From NCBI RefSeq assembly GCF_008085905.1, contig NZ_VSFF01000004.1, forward strand, positions 248,001-312,000: 64,000 nucleotides of DNA, in the 5' to 3' direction. Under the pieces are notes generated by a model. That model did no database searches. It was given only the letters and a program-made list of their open reading frames with translations, and had not been told where the DNA came from. Each line of letters starts with the position of its first letter. Position 1 is the stretch's first letter. The DNA is from Actinomadura syzygii. GTDB taxonomy: Bacteria; Actinomycetota; Actinomycetes; Streptosporangiales; Streptosporangiaceae. This document shows, in pieces, positions 27,813 through 36,496 of the stretch. The position numbers were made by a program, and so were the translations under genes.

Positions 27813-28886
27813 TCAGGATCGCGGCGCTGGACGTTCGCCGCTCCAGGCGGCGCGGAGCAGGCGCGTCACGCCGTCGCGGGTGACGGGCGCGGGGTTCGCG
27901 TACGGGGCGCTCAGGACCTGCTCGCGGACGGGTTCGATGTCGCCTTCGGCCATGCCGAGCTCGCGCAGCGACCGGGGCGCGTCCAGGGAGGCCGCCAGAT
28001 TCCAGAGGCGGCCGGCGGGGTCGTCGGAGCCCAGCGCCCGTGCCAGGGCCGCGGTCGCTTCGGGGGCGGCGGGCTGGTTGTAGGCGAGCGCGTGCGGCAG
28101 CACCACGGTATGGGTCGCGGCATGCGGGAGGTCGAGCGTCCCGCCGAGGGCGTGGCACAGCTTGTGGTGCAGGGACATGGTCGTGGCGCCCAGGCCCGCG
28201 CCGCACAGCCAGGACGCGTACAGGGCCGTGGTGCGGGCGCCGAGGTCGCCGCCGTCGGCGACCACGCCCGGCAGCGCCCGCGTCATCGCCCGCACGCCCT
28301 CCTCGGCCATCAGCGAGACGACCGGGGAGCGGTCGGGGGCGTAGAGGGCCTCGACCGCGTGGGCGACGGCGTTGAACCCGCTGGTCACCGACATGGCGAT
28401 GGGGAGCCCGAGGGTGAGGTCGGGGTCGTACAGGACGCTCGCGGGCAGCACCCGAGGGTCCTTGCCGGTCCGCTTGCGGCCGTTCTCGGTGAGGCCCCAC
28501 ACGGTGGTCATCTCCGAGCCCGCGTAGGTCGTGGGGACGGCGATCACCGGCAGGTCGTGCTCCAGTGCGATGGCCTTCCCGAGGCCGATGGCCGACCCGC
28601 CCCCGACCGCCACGCAGGCGTCGGCGCCGAGTTCGGCGGCGCGGGCGCGGGCGCGTCGTGCGACCTCGATCGGGACGTGCATGCGCGCCTCGGCGAGGAC
28701 GCCCGCGGAACGCTCGCCCAGCGCGCCCGCGATGGTCTCCCCGGTCGCGCGCTGCTCCGGCGAGCAGAGAACGAGGGCGCTGCGCGCGCCCAGCCGGGCG
28801 ACCTCTTCGGGGAGGGACGCGACGACGCCGGACCCGAAGCGCACCCGCATCGGCAGCGCGTCGTAGGAGAAGGAGGTCTGGACCAT
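27813..28886 (-). CDS. Maleylacetate reductase (iron-type alcohol dehydrogenase fold)
   Basis: 357 residues starting MVQTSFSYDALPMRVRFGSG. The nucleotide site VAVGGGSAIGLGKAIA, the typical VPTTYAGSEMTTVWGLTE and the metal-region histidines in FNAVAHAVEALY, LHHKLCHALGG and LPHAATHTVVLPHALAYN match maleylacetate reductases such as TfdF and TsdD. It reduces maleylacetate, the product of hydroxyquinol cleavage, to 3-oxoadipate with NAD(P)H. It lies two bases after the dioxygenase stop. Confidence 0.92.
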   Translation of the reverse strand: MVQTSFSYDALPMRVRFGSGVVASLPEEVARLGARSALVLCSPEQRATGETIAGALGERSAGVLAEARMHVPIEVARRARARAAELGADACVAVGGGSAIGLGKAIALEHDLPVIAVPTTYAGSEMTTVWGLTENGRKRTGKDPRVLPASVLYDPDLTLGLPIAMSVTSGFNAVAHAVEALYAPDRSPVVSLMAEEGVRAMTRALPGVVADGGDLGARTTALYASWLCGAGLGATTMSLHHKLCHALGGTLDLPHAATHTVVLPHALAYNQPAAPEATAALARALGSDDPAGRLWNLAASLDAPRSLRELGMAEGDIEPVREQVLSAPYANPAPVTRDGVTRLLRAAWSGERPAPRS

Positions 28887-28888
28887 GG

Positions 28889-29827
28889 TCACGCTTCCGG
28901 GTCGGCGGTGTCGGTTTCGGTGTTGGTGTCGGTGTCGGTTTCGGGGCGGAGGACGACGTCGAAGTTCACCGTGCGGAACGGGTTGGGCAGGCCGACCGCG
29001 GCCGCGCGCTCCGGGTCGTCGACCTCGGGGAACTCGCGTACCAGGCTCGGTTTGACCCCGAATACGGCGTCGGAGTCGATGTACGGCGTCCCGGCGACGA
29101 ACAGGTGGGTGGTCACCGTGCGGTAGCCGGGCGCGGACACCTCGAAGTGGATGTGCGCGGGCCGGTTCGGATGCCGGGCCGTGGCCTCCAGCAGCCGCCC
29201 GACCGGGCCGTCCTGCGGGATCGGGTAGTAGCGGGGGACGATCGAGCGGAACCAGAACCGCCCCTCGCCGTCCGCGGTGAACAGCCCGCGCAGGTTCAGG
29301 TCCGGCTGGACGCCGGGCTGCTGCACGTCGTAGAAGCCCTCGTCGTTGGCCTGCCACACGTCGACCGTCGCCGCCGCGACGGGCCGTCCGTCCGGGCCCG
29401 CCACGCTGCCGGTGACCAGGCACGGGGTGCCCTTGCCGTCCTCGGCGACGTCGGCCCCCAACTCCCGGGGCGGGGAGGCGACCATGTGGAAGGGGCCTTC
29501 GACCGTGGACTCGGTGAGCCCTCCCCCGGCCCGATTGTTGAGGGTCTCGACCAGCATCGAGGCACCGAGGACGTCGGAGAGCAGGATGAACTCCTGCCGG
29601 GTGCTCGTGCACGCCTGCCCGGTCGCGGTGAGGAACTCGATCGCCGCCGCCCACTCCCGTTCGGTGAGTTCGACGTCCTTCACGAAGCCGTGCAAGTGCC
29701 GCACGAGCGAGGTGAGGATCCGCCGCAACCGTGCGTCGGGCGTCCCGGCGAAGCTCGCCGCGACCACATCGGCGGACCGTTCCTCGCTGAACAGCTGGGC
29801 AGGCTCAGGTGGAGTGTGCGAATCCAT
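28889..29827 (-). CDS. Hydroxyquinol 1,2-dioxygenase (intradiol)
   Basis: 312 residues. The N-terminal helical dimerisation domain includes RQEFILLSDVLGASMLVETL. The intradiol core gives likely Fe(III) ligands Tyr166 (DEGFYDVQ), Tyr201 (RYYPIPQDGPVG), His225 and His227 (RPAHIHFEV). It cleaves 1,2,4-trihydroxybenzene to maleylacetate, consistent with the adjacent reductase. The C-terminus ends in a TDTDTNTETDT low-complexity repeat encoded by GGTGTC-type repeats at about 28905-28945. Confidence 0.92.
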   Translation of the reverse strand: MDSHTPPEPAQLFSEERSADVVAASFAGTPDARLRRILTSLVRHLHGFVKDVELTEREWAAAIEFLTATGQACTSTRQEFILLSDVLGASMLVETLNNRAGGGLTESTVEGPFHMVASPPRELGADVAEDGKGTPCLVTGSVAGPDGRPVAAATVDVWQANDEGFYDVQQPGVQPDLNLRGLFTADGEGRFWFRSIVPRYYPIPQDGPVGRLLEATARHPNRPAHIHFEVSAPGYRTVTTHLFVAGTPYIDSDAVFGVKPSLVREFPEVDDPERAAAVGLPNPFRTVNFDVVLRPETDTDTNTETDTADPEA

Positions 29828-29851
29828 CGTCGTCTTTCGTGTTCTCGCCGG

Positions 29852-30658
29852 TCACGTGGCGCGCAGGGCCCGCTGTGGCGCGGCGTGGATGAGGTCGTAG
29901 TCGCGTCCGATCGCGCCGGTCGTCTGGAGCAGGAGGGGCAGCAGGTCGTCGATCAGCTCGCGGTGGCCGACCTCGGCGGCGATCGCCGTGACGTTGACCG
30001 CGGCGACCGTCCGGCCGTCGCCGTCGCGCAGGGGCGCGGCGACGGAACGGATGCCCGGCGCCACCTCGCCGTCGGTCGAGGCCCAACCGCGGGCACGCAC
30101 CTCACGCAGTTCGGCCTCGACCTCGTCGATCGGCTTGGACCGGTGGGGTGTGATCGGGGATCGCGGCTCCGCGCGCAGCGCCGTGTGCAGGGCGCCGGGG
30201 TCCAGGGACGCGAGGAGGACCTTGCCGAGCGCGGTGCTGGCGGCGGGGAGGCGCATCCCCACCTTGATGTTGACGGCCACCACCTTGGGGACCTCGACGC
30301 GGGCGGTGTAGACGATGTCCGCGCCTTCCAACTCGGCCATGGAGGCGGCCTGGCCGGTCTGCCTCACGAGGTCGCGCAGGTGAGGGAGCGCGACCTCCCA
30401 AAGGCCGGTGGACAGCGTGTAGGCCACGCCCAGCTCCAGCACCCGGGGGGTGAGGACGACCCCCGCGGGCGTCGAGCGCGCGTACCCGAGGTGTTCGAGC
30501 GTGAGCACGATCCGGCGGGCGGTCGGCCGGGCCAGCCCGGTCGCGGCCGCGATCTCGGTGAGGGACAGCGGCACCGGGTGCGAGCCGAAGCATCTGATCA
30601 CGTCGAGACCGCGGGCCAGGGCCTCGATGAAGTCCGGGCCGGCGTCGTCGCGCGGCAT
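29852..30658 (-). CDS. IclR-family regulator, PcaR/PobR type
   Basis: 268 residues. The helix-turn-helix lies at about 31-53 (LSLTEIAAATGLARPTARRIVLTLEHL without the spacing), preceded by FIEALARGLDVIRCFG, which is the PcaR/PobR signature. The C-terminal effector domain contains STALGKVLLASL and APGIRSVAAPLRDGDG. It heads the operon with hydroxyquinol dioxygenase and maleylacetate reductase and is divergent from the FAD hydroxylase operon. It is the prime candidate for the operators at 30797-30811 and 30863-30899. Confidence 0.92.
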   Translation of the reverse strand: MPRDDAGPDFIEALARGLDVIRCFGSHPVPLSLTEIAAATGLARPTARRIVLTLEHLGYARSTPAGVVLTPRVLELGVAYTLSTGLWEVALPHLRDLVRQTGQAASMAELEGADIVYTARVEVPKVVAVNIKVGMRLPAASTALGKVLLASLDPGALHTALRAEPRSPITPHRSKPIDEVEAELREVRARGWASTDGEVAPGIRSVAAPLRDGDGRTVAAVNVTAIAAEVGHRELIDDLLPLLLQTTGAIGRDYDLIHAAPQRALRAT

Positions 30659-30796
30659 GTCGCTCCCTTCGCCGGTGGCCGATCGCCACTCGCCAGTCTT
30701 GTTCGCCCAAGAGTACGGGAAGCGACCGCTCTTCGGTCAAGTGCCCGTCTACTTGGCCCCCACTCGTTCAGGTCGCTCTCGCAGGAAAAGCGAAGG

Positions 30797-30811
30797 GTGC
30801 GTTGAATGGAC
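30797..30811 (+). promoter_or_regulatory. Copy 1 of the 15-base catabolic operator motif
   Basis: GTGCGTTGAATGGAC, one mismatch from GTCCGTTGAATGGAC found at 39588-39602 and (as complement) 42969-42983. It is followed after exactly seven bases by the TTGACA of the hydroxylase promoter. Confidence 0.65.
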
Positions 30812-30818
30812 TCTTCTC

Positions 30819-30847
30819 TTGACAGCGCCGGTCATGCGTCCCATGCT
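30819..30847 (+). promoter_or_regulatory. Promoter of the FAD hydroxylase/amidohydrolase operon
   Basis: TTGACA (30819-30824), a 17-base spacer, then CATGCT (30842-30847). A divergent TTGACC/CGTACT pair on the minus strand (about 30710-30738) could serve the IclR operon. Confidence 0.5.
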
Positions 30848-30862
30848 GCTGAAACGCAGCAG

Positions 30863-30899
30863 GATTGACCGACTGACGGTCAATCTACCGTCTAGCGGT
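30863..30899. promoter_or_regulatory. Operator with two CGGT-arm inverted repeats
   Basis: GATTGACCG (30863-30871), five bases, CGGTCAATC (30877-30885): a perfect 9-base inverted repeat. It is followed at once by ACCG-TCTAG-CGGT (30887-30899), which repeats the ACCG/CGGT arms with the same five-base gap. It lies just downstream of the expected start of the hydroxylase transcript, fitting a repressor site. Confidence 0.65.
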
Positions 30900-30919
30900 C
30901 ACTTCAGTGGAGGCAGCAC

Positions 30920-32521
30920 ATGTCGAACAGCGCCACGTCCGCCGATGTCGTCGTCATCGGCGGCGGACCCGCCGGCCTGACGGTCGCCGCAGAGGCGGCG
31001 CGCGCCGGGGCCCGGGTCGTCGTGTTGGAGCGCCGCACGGAGGACACCCACTCACGGGCCGGAGTGATCCAGCCGCGCGTGCTGGAGCTGTTCGACGTCC
31101 GCGGCCTCATGGACCGGTTCCGCGCCGCGGCCGAGCGGTGGCGGCCCGACTTCGAGGTACCGCGCTACATCTACGCCGGCCTGATCGGGCTGCGCTACGA
31201 CCAGCTCGACAGCAAGTTCCCCTACGCACTGATCCTGCCGCAGATGACCACCGAGCACCTGCTGGCGGAATGGGCCGTCGAACAGGGCGTCGACCTGCGC
31301 CGCGGGCTCACCTATCTCGGCCACGCCGAGACCCCCGCCGGGGTCACGGTCACCGCCCGGGACTCCGCGGGCGACGCGCTCGAACTCAGCGCGTCCTATC
31401 TGGTCGGCGCCGACGGCGCGCGCAGCCTCGTCCGCGAGGTGACCGGCATCCCGTTCGACGGCCACGCGACGCGGATGACGGCCGTCGCCGTGGACGCCCA
31501 TCTGCCCTTCCCCTGGCAGGCGTCGATGCAGATGAAACGCAACGAGCACGGCTGGGTGCTCGCCTACCCCTTCGGGCGGGGCATCACCCGGTTCATCATC
31601 GTCGCCGAGCGCCGCCGCCACGTGCCCAAGCACGAGCCGGTCACCCTGGACGAGGTCCGCGAATCGCTGCGGCTGATCTTCGGGGACGACTTCGGGCTGA
31701 CGTCGGCGCAGTGGCTGTCGCGCTACGGCGACGCGCATCGGATGGTCCCCGAGTTCCGCCGCGGGCGGGTGCTGCTCGCCGGGGAGGCGACCCGCGTCCA
31801 CTACCCCGCCAGCGGCATCGGGATGAACTACTGCATCCAGGACGCCTTCAACCTCGGGTGGAAGCTCGGCTGGGTCGTGTCCGGCCGCGCCCCCGACGCG
31901 CTGCTCGACAGCTACCACGAGGAGCGGCATCCGGTGCTCAAGGCGCTCATGGACGACGTCGCGGCGCAGTGCGGGCTGCATTTCGACTTCTCCCACGCCG
32001 GGCTGGCCCTCAAGGACTTCGTCGAGCGGGAACTCGTGCCGATCCCGGAGGTCAACGCGATCCTCCGCGACCGGCTGAGCGGCTTCGGCACCGCCTACCA
32101 CCGCGACTCCGATCCCCATGACGCCGACGGCGCCCGGGTGAGCGACTTCCCCGTCGACACCGCCGGCTCCCCGTCCGGCTCGTCCTACACCCGGGTCGCC
32201 GAGGACGCCGGCTTCGTGCTGGCCGACGCCGCCGGCCCCGCGGGCGGCCCTCGGACGCTGCCCGACGCGATCACCGCGGTCACGGCCCCGGCCGCCGCGC
32301 TGGCGGAGCGGTTCGGCGGCGCCGCGGCGGTGCTGATCCGCCCCGACGCCTACGTGGCGCGTGCCTGGGCGGCGCGGCCCACCGACGAGCAGGTCACCGC
32401 CGCCTACCGGACCGCGACACGGCAGGAGGCGGGCGAACCGGTACAGGCGGACGACGCGACGCGGGCGGGCGGGCCGGTGCGGGCGGGCGCGGCCGCCGTC
32501 GGGCAGCCCGGACACGCGTGA
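30920..32521 (+). CDS. FAD-dependent aromatic hydroxylase (class A flavoprotein monooxygenase)
   Basis: 533 residues. The N-terminal dinucleotide motif VVVIGGGPAGLTVAAEAARAG, the DG motif YLVGADGARSLVRE and a variant FAD loop GEATRVHYPASGIGMNYCIQ (usually GDAAH) identify the family. Regions such as GVIQPRVLELFDVRGLMDRF resemble the p-hydroxybenzoate-hydroxylase group. In this setting it could make hydroxyquinol from resorcinol or a hydroxybenzoate. A thioredoxin-like C-terminal domain precedes an Ala/Gly-rich tail. A GGAGG ribosome site lies nine bases upstream. Confidence 0.9.
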   Translation: MSNSATSADVVVIGGGPAGLTVAAEAARAGARVVVLERRTEDTHSRAGVIQPRVLELFDVRGLMDRFRAAAERWRPDFEVPRYIYAGLIGLRYDQLDSKFPYALILPQMTTEHLLAEWAVEQGVDLRRGLTYLGHAETPAGVTVTARDSAGDALELSASYLVGADGARSLVREVTGIPFDGHATRMTAVAVDAHLPFPWQASMQMKRNEHGWVLAYPFGRGITRFIIVAERRRHVPKHEPVTLDEVRESLRLIFGDDFGLTSAQWLSRYGDAHRMVPEFRRGRVLLAGEATRVHYPASGIGMNYCIQDAFNLGWKLGWVVSGRAPDALLDSYHEERHPVLKALMDDVAAQCGLHFDFSHAGLALKDFVERELVPIPEVNAILRDRLSGFGTAYHRDSDPHDADGARVSDFPVDTAGSPSGSSYTRVAEDAGFVLADAAGPAGGPRTLPDAITAVTAPAAALAERFGGAAAVLIRPDAYVARAWAARPTDEQVTAAYRTATRQEAGEPVQADDATRAGGPVRAGAAAVGQPGHA

Positions 32522-32538
32522 GACAGGGAGTGGTGGAC

Positions 32539-33891
32539 ATGACCGACCGCGCGCCACGGCGCATTCTCATCGACAACGGCTGGGTCGTCACCGGCGACCC
32601 GGCACTCGGCACGCTCACCGGCTGCGACGTCCTGATCCAGGACGGCCGGATCACCGCCGTCGGGCCGGGCCTGCCCCGCGAGGGCGCCGAGGTGATCGAC
32701 GCCCGCGACATGATCGTCATCCCCGGGCTCGTCGACGCCCACAAGCACACCTGGCAGTCCGCCGTCCGGCACCGGTGCACCGAGCTCGACCTGAGAACCT
32801 ACTTCGGAGAGATGTTCGGCAGGCTCGGGCCGCGCTACCGCCCCGAGGACGTGTACGCCGGCAACCTGCTCGGCGCCCTGTCCGCCCTCGACGCGGGCAG
32901 CACCACGCTCATGGACTGGTCGCACGTCCAGAACTCGCCCGAGCACAGCGACCAGGCCGTCGCGGCGCTGCGCGACAGCGGAGTCCGCGCGGTCTTCGGG
33001 CACGGCTGGCCGCTGGTCGACCTCCCGGCGTGGATCGCCGGGAGCGAACGGCCGCACACCGACGACGTCCGGCGCGTCCGCCGCGAGCTGCTGCCGGACG
33101 ACGACGCCCTGGTCACGCTGCACCTGGCCGGGCGGGGCCCGGAGCTGTCCACGCTCGATGTCACCCGCGCCGACCTGGCCATGGCGCGTGACCTGGGGAT
33201 ACGCACGTCCATCCACATGGGCTGCGGCCCCGAGTACGGCGCGATGGCCGCGATCGCGCAGCTGGAGCGCGCCGGGCTGCTCGGCCCGGACCTCAGCTTC
33301 GTGCACTGCAGCGAGTCCGCCGACGAGGAGTTCGCGATGATGGCCGACCACGGCGCGGCGGTCGTGCTCGCGCCGCAGCACGAGCAGGCCCTCCCCGGCA
33401 TCGGCCACACCCCGATCGACCGCGTGCGGGCGTTCGGGATCACGGCCGGGCTGAGCACCGACACCGAGACCGCCGGGGCCGCCGACCTGTTCACGCAGAT
33501 GCGGGCGGGCCTGGCCGCGCACCGCAGCCAGCTCGCCGAGGGGCGCACCCGGTTCACCGGCAAGCTCGACCCGTTCAGCGTCGCCGAGGTCTTCGCGATG
33601 GCCACCCAGGGCGGGGCCGACGCGCTCGGGCTCGGCGACCGGATCGGCAGCCTCAGCCCCGGGAAACGCGCCGACGTCGTCCTCGTCCGCGCGACCGACC
33701 CCAACCTCTTCCCGGTCACCGACCCGGTGGCCGCGCTGGTCTGCTCCGCGCACCCGGGCAACGTCGACACCGTCCTGGTCGACGGCGTCGTCCGCAAGCG
33801 AGCCGGTTCGCTCGTCGGCGCCGGAGCGGGCTCCATCGACCGCGCCAGGGAACTCGCGCTGGCCTCCCACCGCCGCCTCCTCGGCGGCTGA
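32539..33891 (+). CDS. Amidohydrolase of the chlorohydrolase/deaminase group
   Basis: 450 residues. Metal ligands His68 and His70 lie in VDAHKHTW, with further His in TSIHMGCG and FVHCSES and an Asp in LSTDTET. This is the layout of S-adenosylhomocysteine/thioadenosine deaminases, TrzN/AtzA-type hydrolases and aminodeoxyfutalosine deaminases. I chose the ATG at 32539, eight bases after AGGGAG; a GTG at 32518 that overlaps the hydroxylase stop is less likely. In an aromatic operon it may deaminate or dehalogenate an N-bearing substrate before or after hydroxylation; not known. Confidence 0.85.
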   Translation: MTDRAPRRILIDNGWVVTGDPALGTLTGCDVLIQDGRITAVGPGLPREGAEVIDARDMIVIPGLVDAHKHTWQSAVRHRCTELDLRTYFGEMFGRLGPRYRPEDVYAGNLLGALSALDAGSTTLMDWSHVQNSPEHSDQAVAALRDSGVRAVFGHGWPLVDLPAWIAGSERPHTDDVRRVRRELLPDDDALVTLHLAGRGPELSTLDVTRADLAMARDLGIRTSIHMGCGPEYGAMAAIAQLERAGLLGPDLSFVHCSESADEEFAMMADHGAAVVLAPQHEQALPGIGHTPIDRVRAFGITAGLSTDTETAGAADLFTQMRAGLAAHRSQLAEGRTRFTGKLDPFSVAEVFAMATQGGADALGLGDRIGSLSPGKRADVVLVRATDPNLFPVTDPVAALVCSAHPGNVDTVLVDGVVRKRAGSLVGAGAGSIDRARELALASHRRLLGG

Positions 33892-33930
33892 CACCACATC
33901 CGAACAATCACCACTCCCCGAAAGGCCACC

Positions 33931-34911
33931 ATGACGCTCGACCCCGACGTTGCCGGGTTCCTGTCCGCCCTCCGCTCCGCCGGCGCCCCGCCCGGCTTCT
34001 CCGGGACCCCCGGCGAGATGCGCGAGCGCATGCGGAACGCGATCGAAGAGAACTGGGATCCCGCGAGGTTCGCCCCGGTCAAGAGCGTCGACGACATCGT
34101 CGTGCGCGGGCTGCGCCTCAAGGTCGTCCGGCCGCTCCTCGAAGCGGCGGCGTCCGGGACGGCGCCCACCGTCGTGTACTTCCACCCCGGCGGCTTCATC
34201 ATGGGCAGCGCCCATCTCATGCAGGACGTCGCACGGCGGCTCGCGCACGACCTGGGCGCCTGGGTCGTCTCCGTCGACTACCGGCTCGCGCCCGAGCATC
34301 CCTTCCCGGCCGCGGTCGAGGACGCCATGACCGCGTTGCGCTGGGTGGCCGACCACGTCGGCGACCTCGGCGGCGATCCGGCGCGCGTCGGCCTCGCCGG
34401 GGAGAGCTCGGGCGCCAACCTCGCGGCGGTCACGGCACTGCGCGCCCGTGACGCGGGCATCCCCGTGGCGGGCCAGCTGCTCGCCTCGCCGGTGACGGAC
34501 TTCGACCGCCGGTACCCGTCCGTCGACGAGAACGCCGACGGCTACTTCCTGACCCGGGACGACCTGTCCGTCATCAGAAAGCTCTATTTCGGCGACGATG
34601 ACGCCCGTGCGGCGGACCCGGGCGTCTCGCCCGCCCTGGCGTCCGACCTGACCGGTGTCGCCCCGGCGGTCATCGGGGTGGCCGGGTTCGACCCCCTGCG
34701 GGATGACGGCACCGTCTACGCGGCCCGGCTCCTGGAGGCGGGCGTGCCCACCGCCCTGCGCGTCTACCCGGGCCTCATCCACCCGTTCTTCGGCATGCCC
34801 GGCCTGTCCCCGGCGGCCGACGCCGCCGTGTCCGAGCTGACCGGCCTGCTCGGCGGCCTGCTCGGCGGCCGACCGGACGCCGCCCCCGCCGCGACGGAGG
34901 AGGGCGCGTGA
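33931..34911 (+). CDS. HSL-family alpha/beta hydrolase (esterase)
   Basis: 326 residues. The oxyanion motif FHPGGFIMG (an HGGG variant with Pro in place of the first Gly) and nucleophile Ser159 in GESSGAN place it in the hormone-sensitive-lipase group. The acid lies in GFDPLRDDG and the His in GLIHPFFGM. Probably an ester or lactone hydrolase of the pathway. Its stop overlaps the next gene by GTGA. Confidence 0.88.
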   Translation: MTLDPDVAGFLSALRSAGAPPGFSGTPGEMRERMRNAIEENWDPARFAPVKSVDDIVVRGLRLKVVRPLLEAAASGTAPTVVYFHPGGFIMGSAHLMQDVARRLAHDLGAWVVSVDYRLAPEHPFPAAVEDAMTALRWVADHVGDLGGDPARVGLAGESSGANLAAVTALRARDAGIPVAGQLLASPVTDFDRRYPSVDENADGYFLTRDDLSVIRKLYFGDDDARAADPGVSPALASDLTGVAPAVIGVAGFDPLRDDGTVYAARLLEAGVPTALRVYPGLIHPFFGMPGLSPAADAAVSELTGLLGGLLGGRPDAAPAATEEGA

Positions 34912-36419
34912 CCACTTCCGCCAACGACGTGCGCGAGATAGGTCACTGGGTCGACGGCAAGGAGTTCCTCGGCTCCAGCGGAACGACCGCGCCCGTGACG
35001 GACCCGGCGACGGGGCGGGTCACCGGCCGGGTCTCCATGGCCGACGCCGCCGACGCGCGCGTCGCGATCGCCTCGGCGAAGGCCGCCTTCCCCGCCTGGC
35101 GGGACCTCTCCCTGGCCAGGCGCACCCAGATCGTCTTCCGGTTCCGGGAACTGCTGGACCGGCGCAAGCCGGAACTGGCGAAACTGATCACCGCCGAGCA
35201 CGGCAAGGTGCTCTCCGACGCGCTCGGCGAGATCAGCCGGGGCCAGGAGGTCGTCGAGTTCGCCTGCGGCATGCCGCATCTGCTCAAGGGCGCGATGACG
35301 GAGAACGCCTCGACCAACGTCGACGTCCACTCGATGCGCCAGCCGCTGGGGCCGGTGGGGATCATCTCGCCGTTCAACTTCCCGGCGATGGTCCCGCTGT
35401 GGTTCTTCCCGATCGCGATCGCGGCGGGCAACACCGTCGTGCTCAAGCCCAGCGAGAAGGACCCGTCCGCCGCGATCTGGCTGGCCGAACTGTGGGCCGA
35501 GGCGGGACTGCCCGCGGGCGTGTTCACCGTCCTGCAAGGCGGCAAGACCGCGGTCGACGAACTGCTGACCAACCCCGCTGTCAAGGCGGTCTCGTTCGTC
35601 GGCTCCACCCCGGTCGCCCAGTACGTCTACGCCACCGCGAGCGCGCACGGAAAGCGCGTGCAGGCGCTCGGGGGCGCGAAGAACCACATGGTGGTCCTTC
35701 CCGACGCCGACCTCGACACCACCGCCGACGCCGCGGTGAACGCCGGGTTCGGGTCCGCCGGCGAACGCTGCATGGCGGTCAGCGTCGTGGTCGCGGTCGG
35801 CGACGTCGCCGACCGGCTCGTCCCCAGGCTCGCCGAACGGGCGGCGGCCGTCAAAGTCGGCGACGGCACTCGCTCCTGCGACATGGGCCCGCTGGTGACC
35901 GCACAGCACCGTGACAAGGTGGCCGGTTACATCGGCTCCGGGGAGAGTGACGGTGCGTCGGTCGTCCTCGACGGCCGTCACGTCCGGCCGGACGGGGCGG
36001 CGGACGGCTTCTGGCTCGGTCCGACGCTGCTCGATCACGTCACCCCCGAGATGAAGGTCTACACCGACGAGATCTTCGGGCCGGTGCTGTCGGTGGTCCG
36101 GGTCCGCTCCTACGACGAGGCCATGACGTTGATCAACGCCAGCCCCTACGGCAACGGCGCCTGCGTCTTCACCAGGGACGGCGGCGCGGCCCGGCGGTTC
36201 CAGAACGAGGTCGAGGCCGGAATGGTCGGCGTCAACGTCCCCGTCCCGGTGCCGATGGCGTACTACAGCTTCGGCGGCTGGAAGAACTCGCTCTTCGGTG
36301 ACACCCACGCGCACGGCGCCGACGGCGTGCACTTCTTCACCCGCGGCAAGGTGGTCACCAGCCGGTGGCCGGAACCCGCGCGAAGCGGGATCGACCTCGG
36401 CTTCCCCGAGAACAGCTGA
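34908..36419 (+). CDS. mmsA: CoA-acylating methylmalonate-semialdehyde-dehydrogenase-type enzyme
   Basis: 503 residues from GTG. Nucleophile Cys288 lies in SAGERCMAVS, and the position of the usual general-base Glu is replaced (LGGAKNHMVV), as is characteristic of ALDH6/MmsA. The end FFTRGKVVTSRWP is also typical. The enzyme oxidises malonate or methylmalonate semialdehyde to acetyl- or propionyl-CoA. Here it may process a C3 semialdehyde left after ring degradation. Last gene of the hydroxylase operon. Confidence 0.9.
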   Translation: MTTSANDVREIGHWVDGKEFLGSSGTTAPVTDPATGRVTGRVSMADAADARVAIASAKAAFPAWRDLSLARRTQIVFRFRELLDRRKPELAKLITAEHGKVLSDALGEISRGQEVVEFACGMPHLLKGAMTENASTNVDVHSMRQPLGPVGIISPFNFPAMVPLWFFPIAIAAGNTVVLKPSEKDPSAAIWLAELWAEAGLPAGVFTVLQGGKTAVDELLTNPAVKAVSFVGSTPVAQYVYATASAHGKRVQALGGAKNHMVVLPDADLDTTADAAVNAGFGSAGERCMAVSVVVAVGDVADRLVPRLAERAAAVKVGDGTRSCDMGPLVTAQHRDKVAGYIGSGESDGASVVLDGRHVRPDGAADGFWLGPTLLDHVTPEMKVYTDEIFGPVLSVVRVRSYDEAMTLINASPYGNGACVFTRDGGAARRFQNEVEAGMVGVNVPVPVPMAYYSFGGWKNSLFGDTHAHGADGVHFFTRGKVVTSRWPEPARSGIDLGFPENS

Positions 36420-36435
36420 ACTGATCCTCCCGACG

Positions 36436-36478
36436 AAGGCGGGTCCACCCGGCATCTCATGCCGGGTGGACCCGCCTT
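36436..36478. terminator. Very strong bidirectional terminator
   Basis: A perfect 19-base inverted repeat AAGGCGGGTCCACCCGGCA around TCTCA, extended further by CGAC/GTCG with one mismatch. It lies between the converging mmsA-type and MFS genes. Confidence 0.9.
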
Positions 36479-36496
36479 TGTCGGGACAAGGCACAG

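Noticed and set aside
28905..28945. GGTGTC-type repeat at the dioxygenase 3' end as a CRISPR or regulatory repeat
   Set aside because: It is a simple in-frame repeat encoding a TDTDTNTETDT tail, with no spacers.
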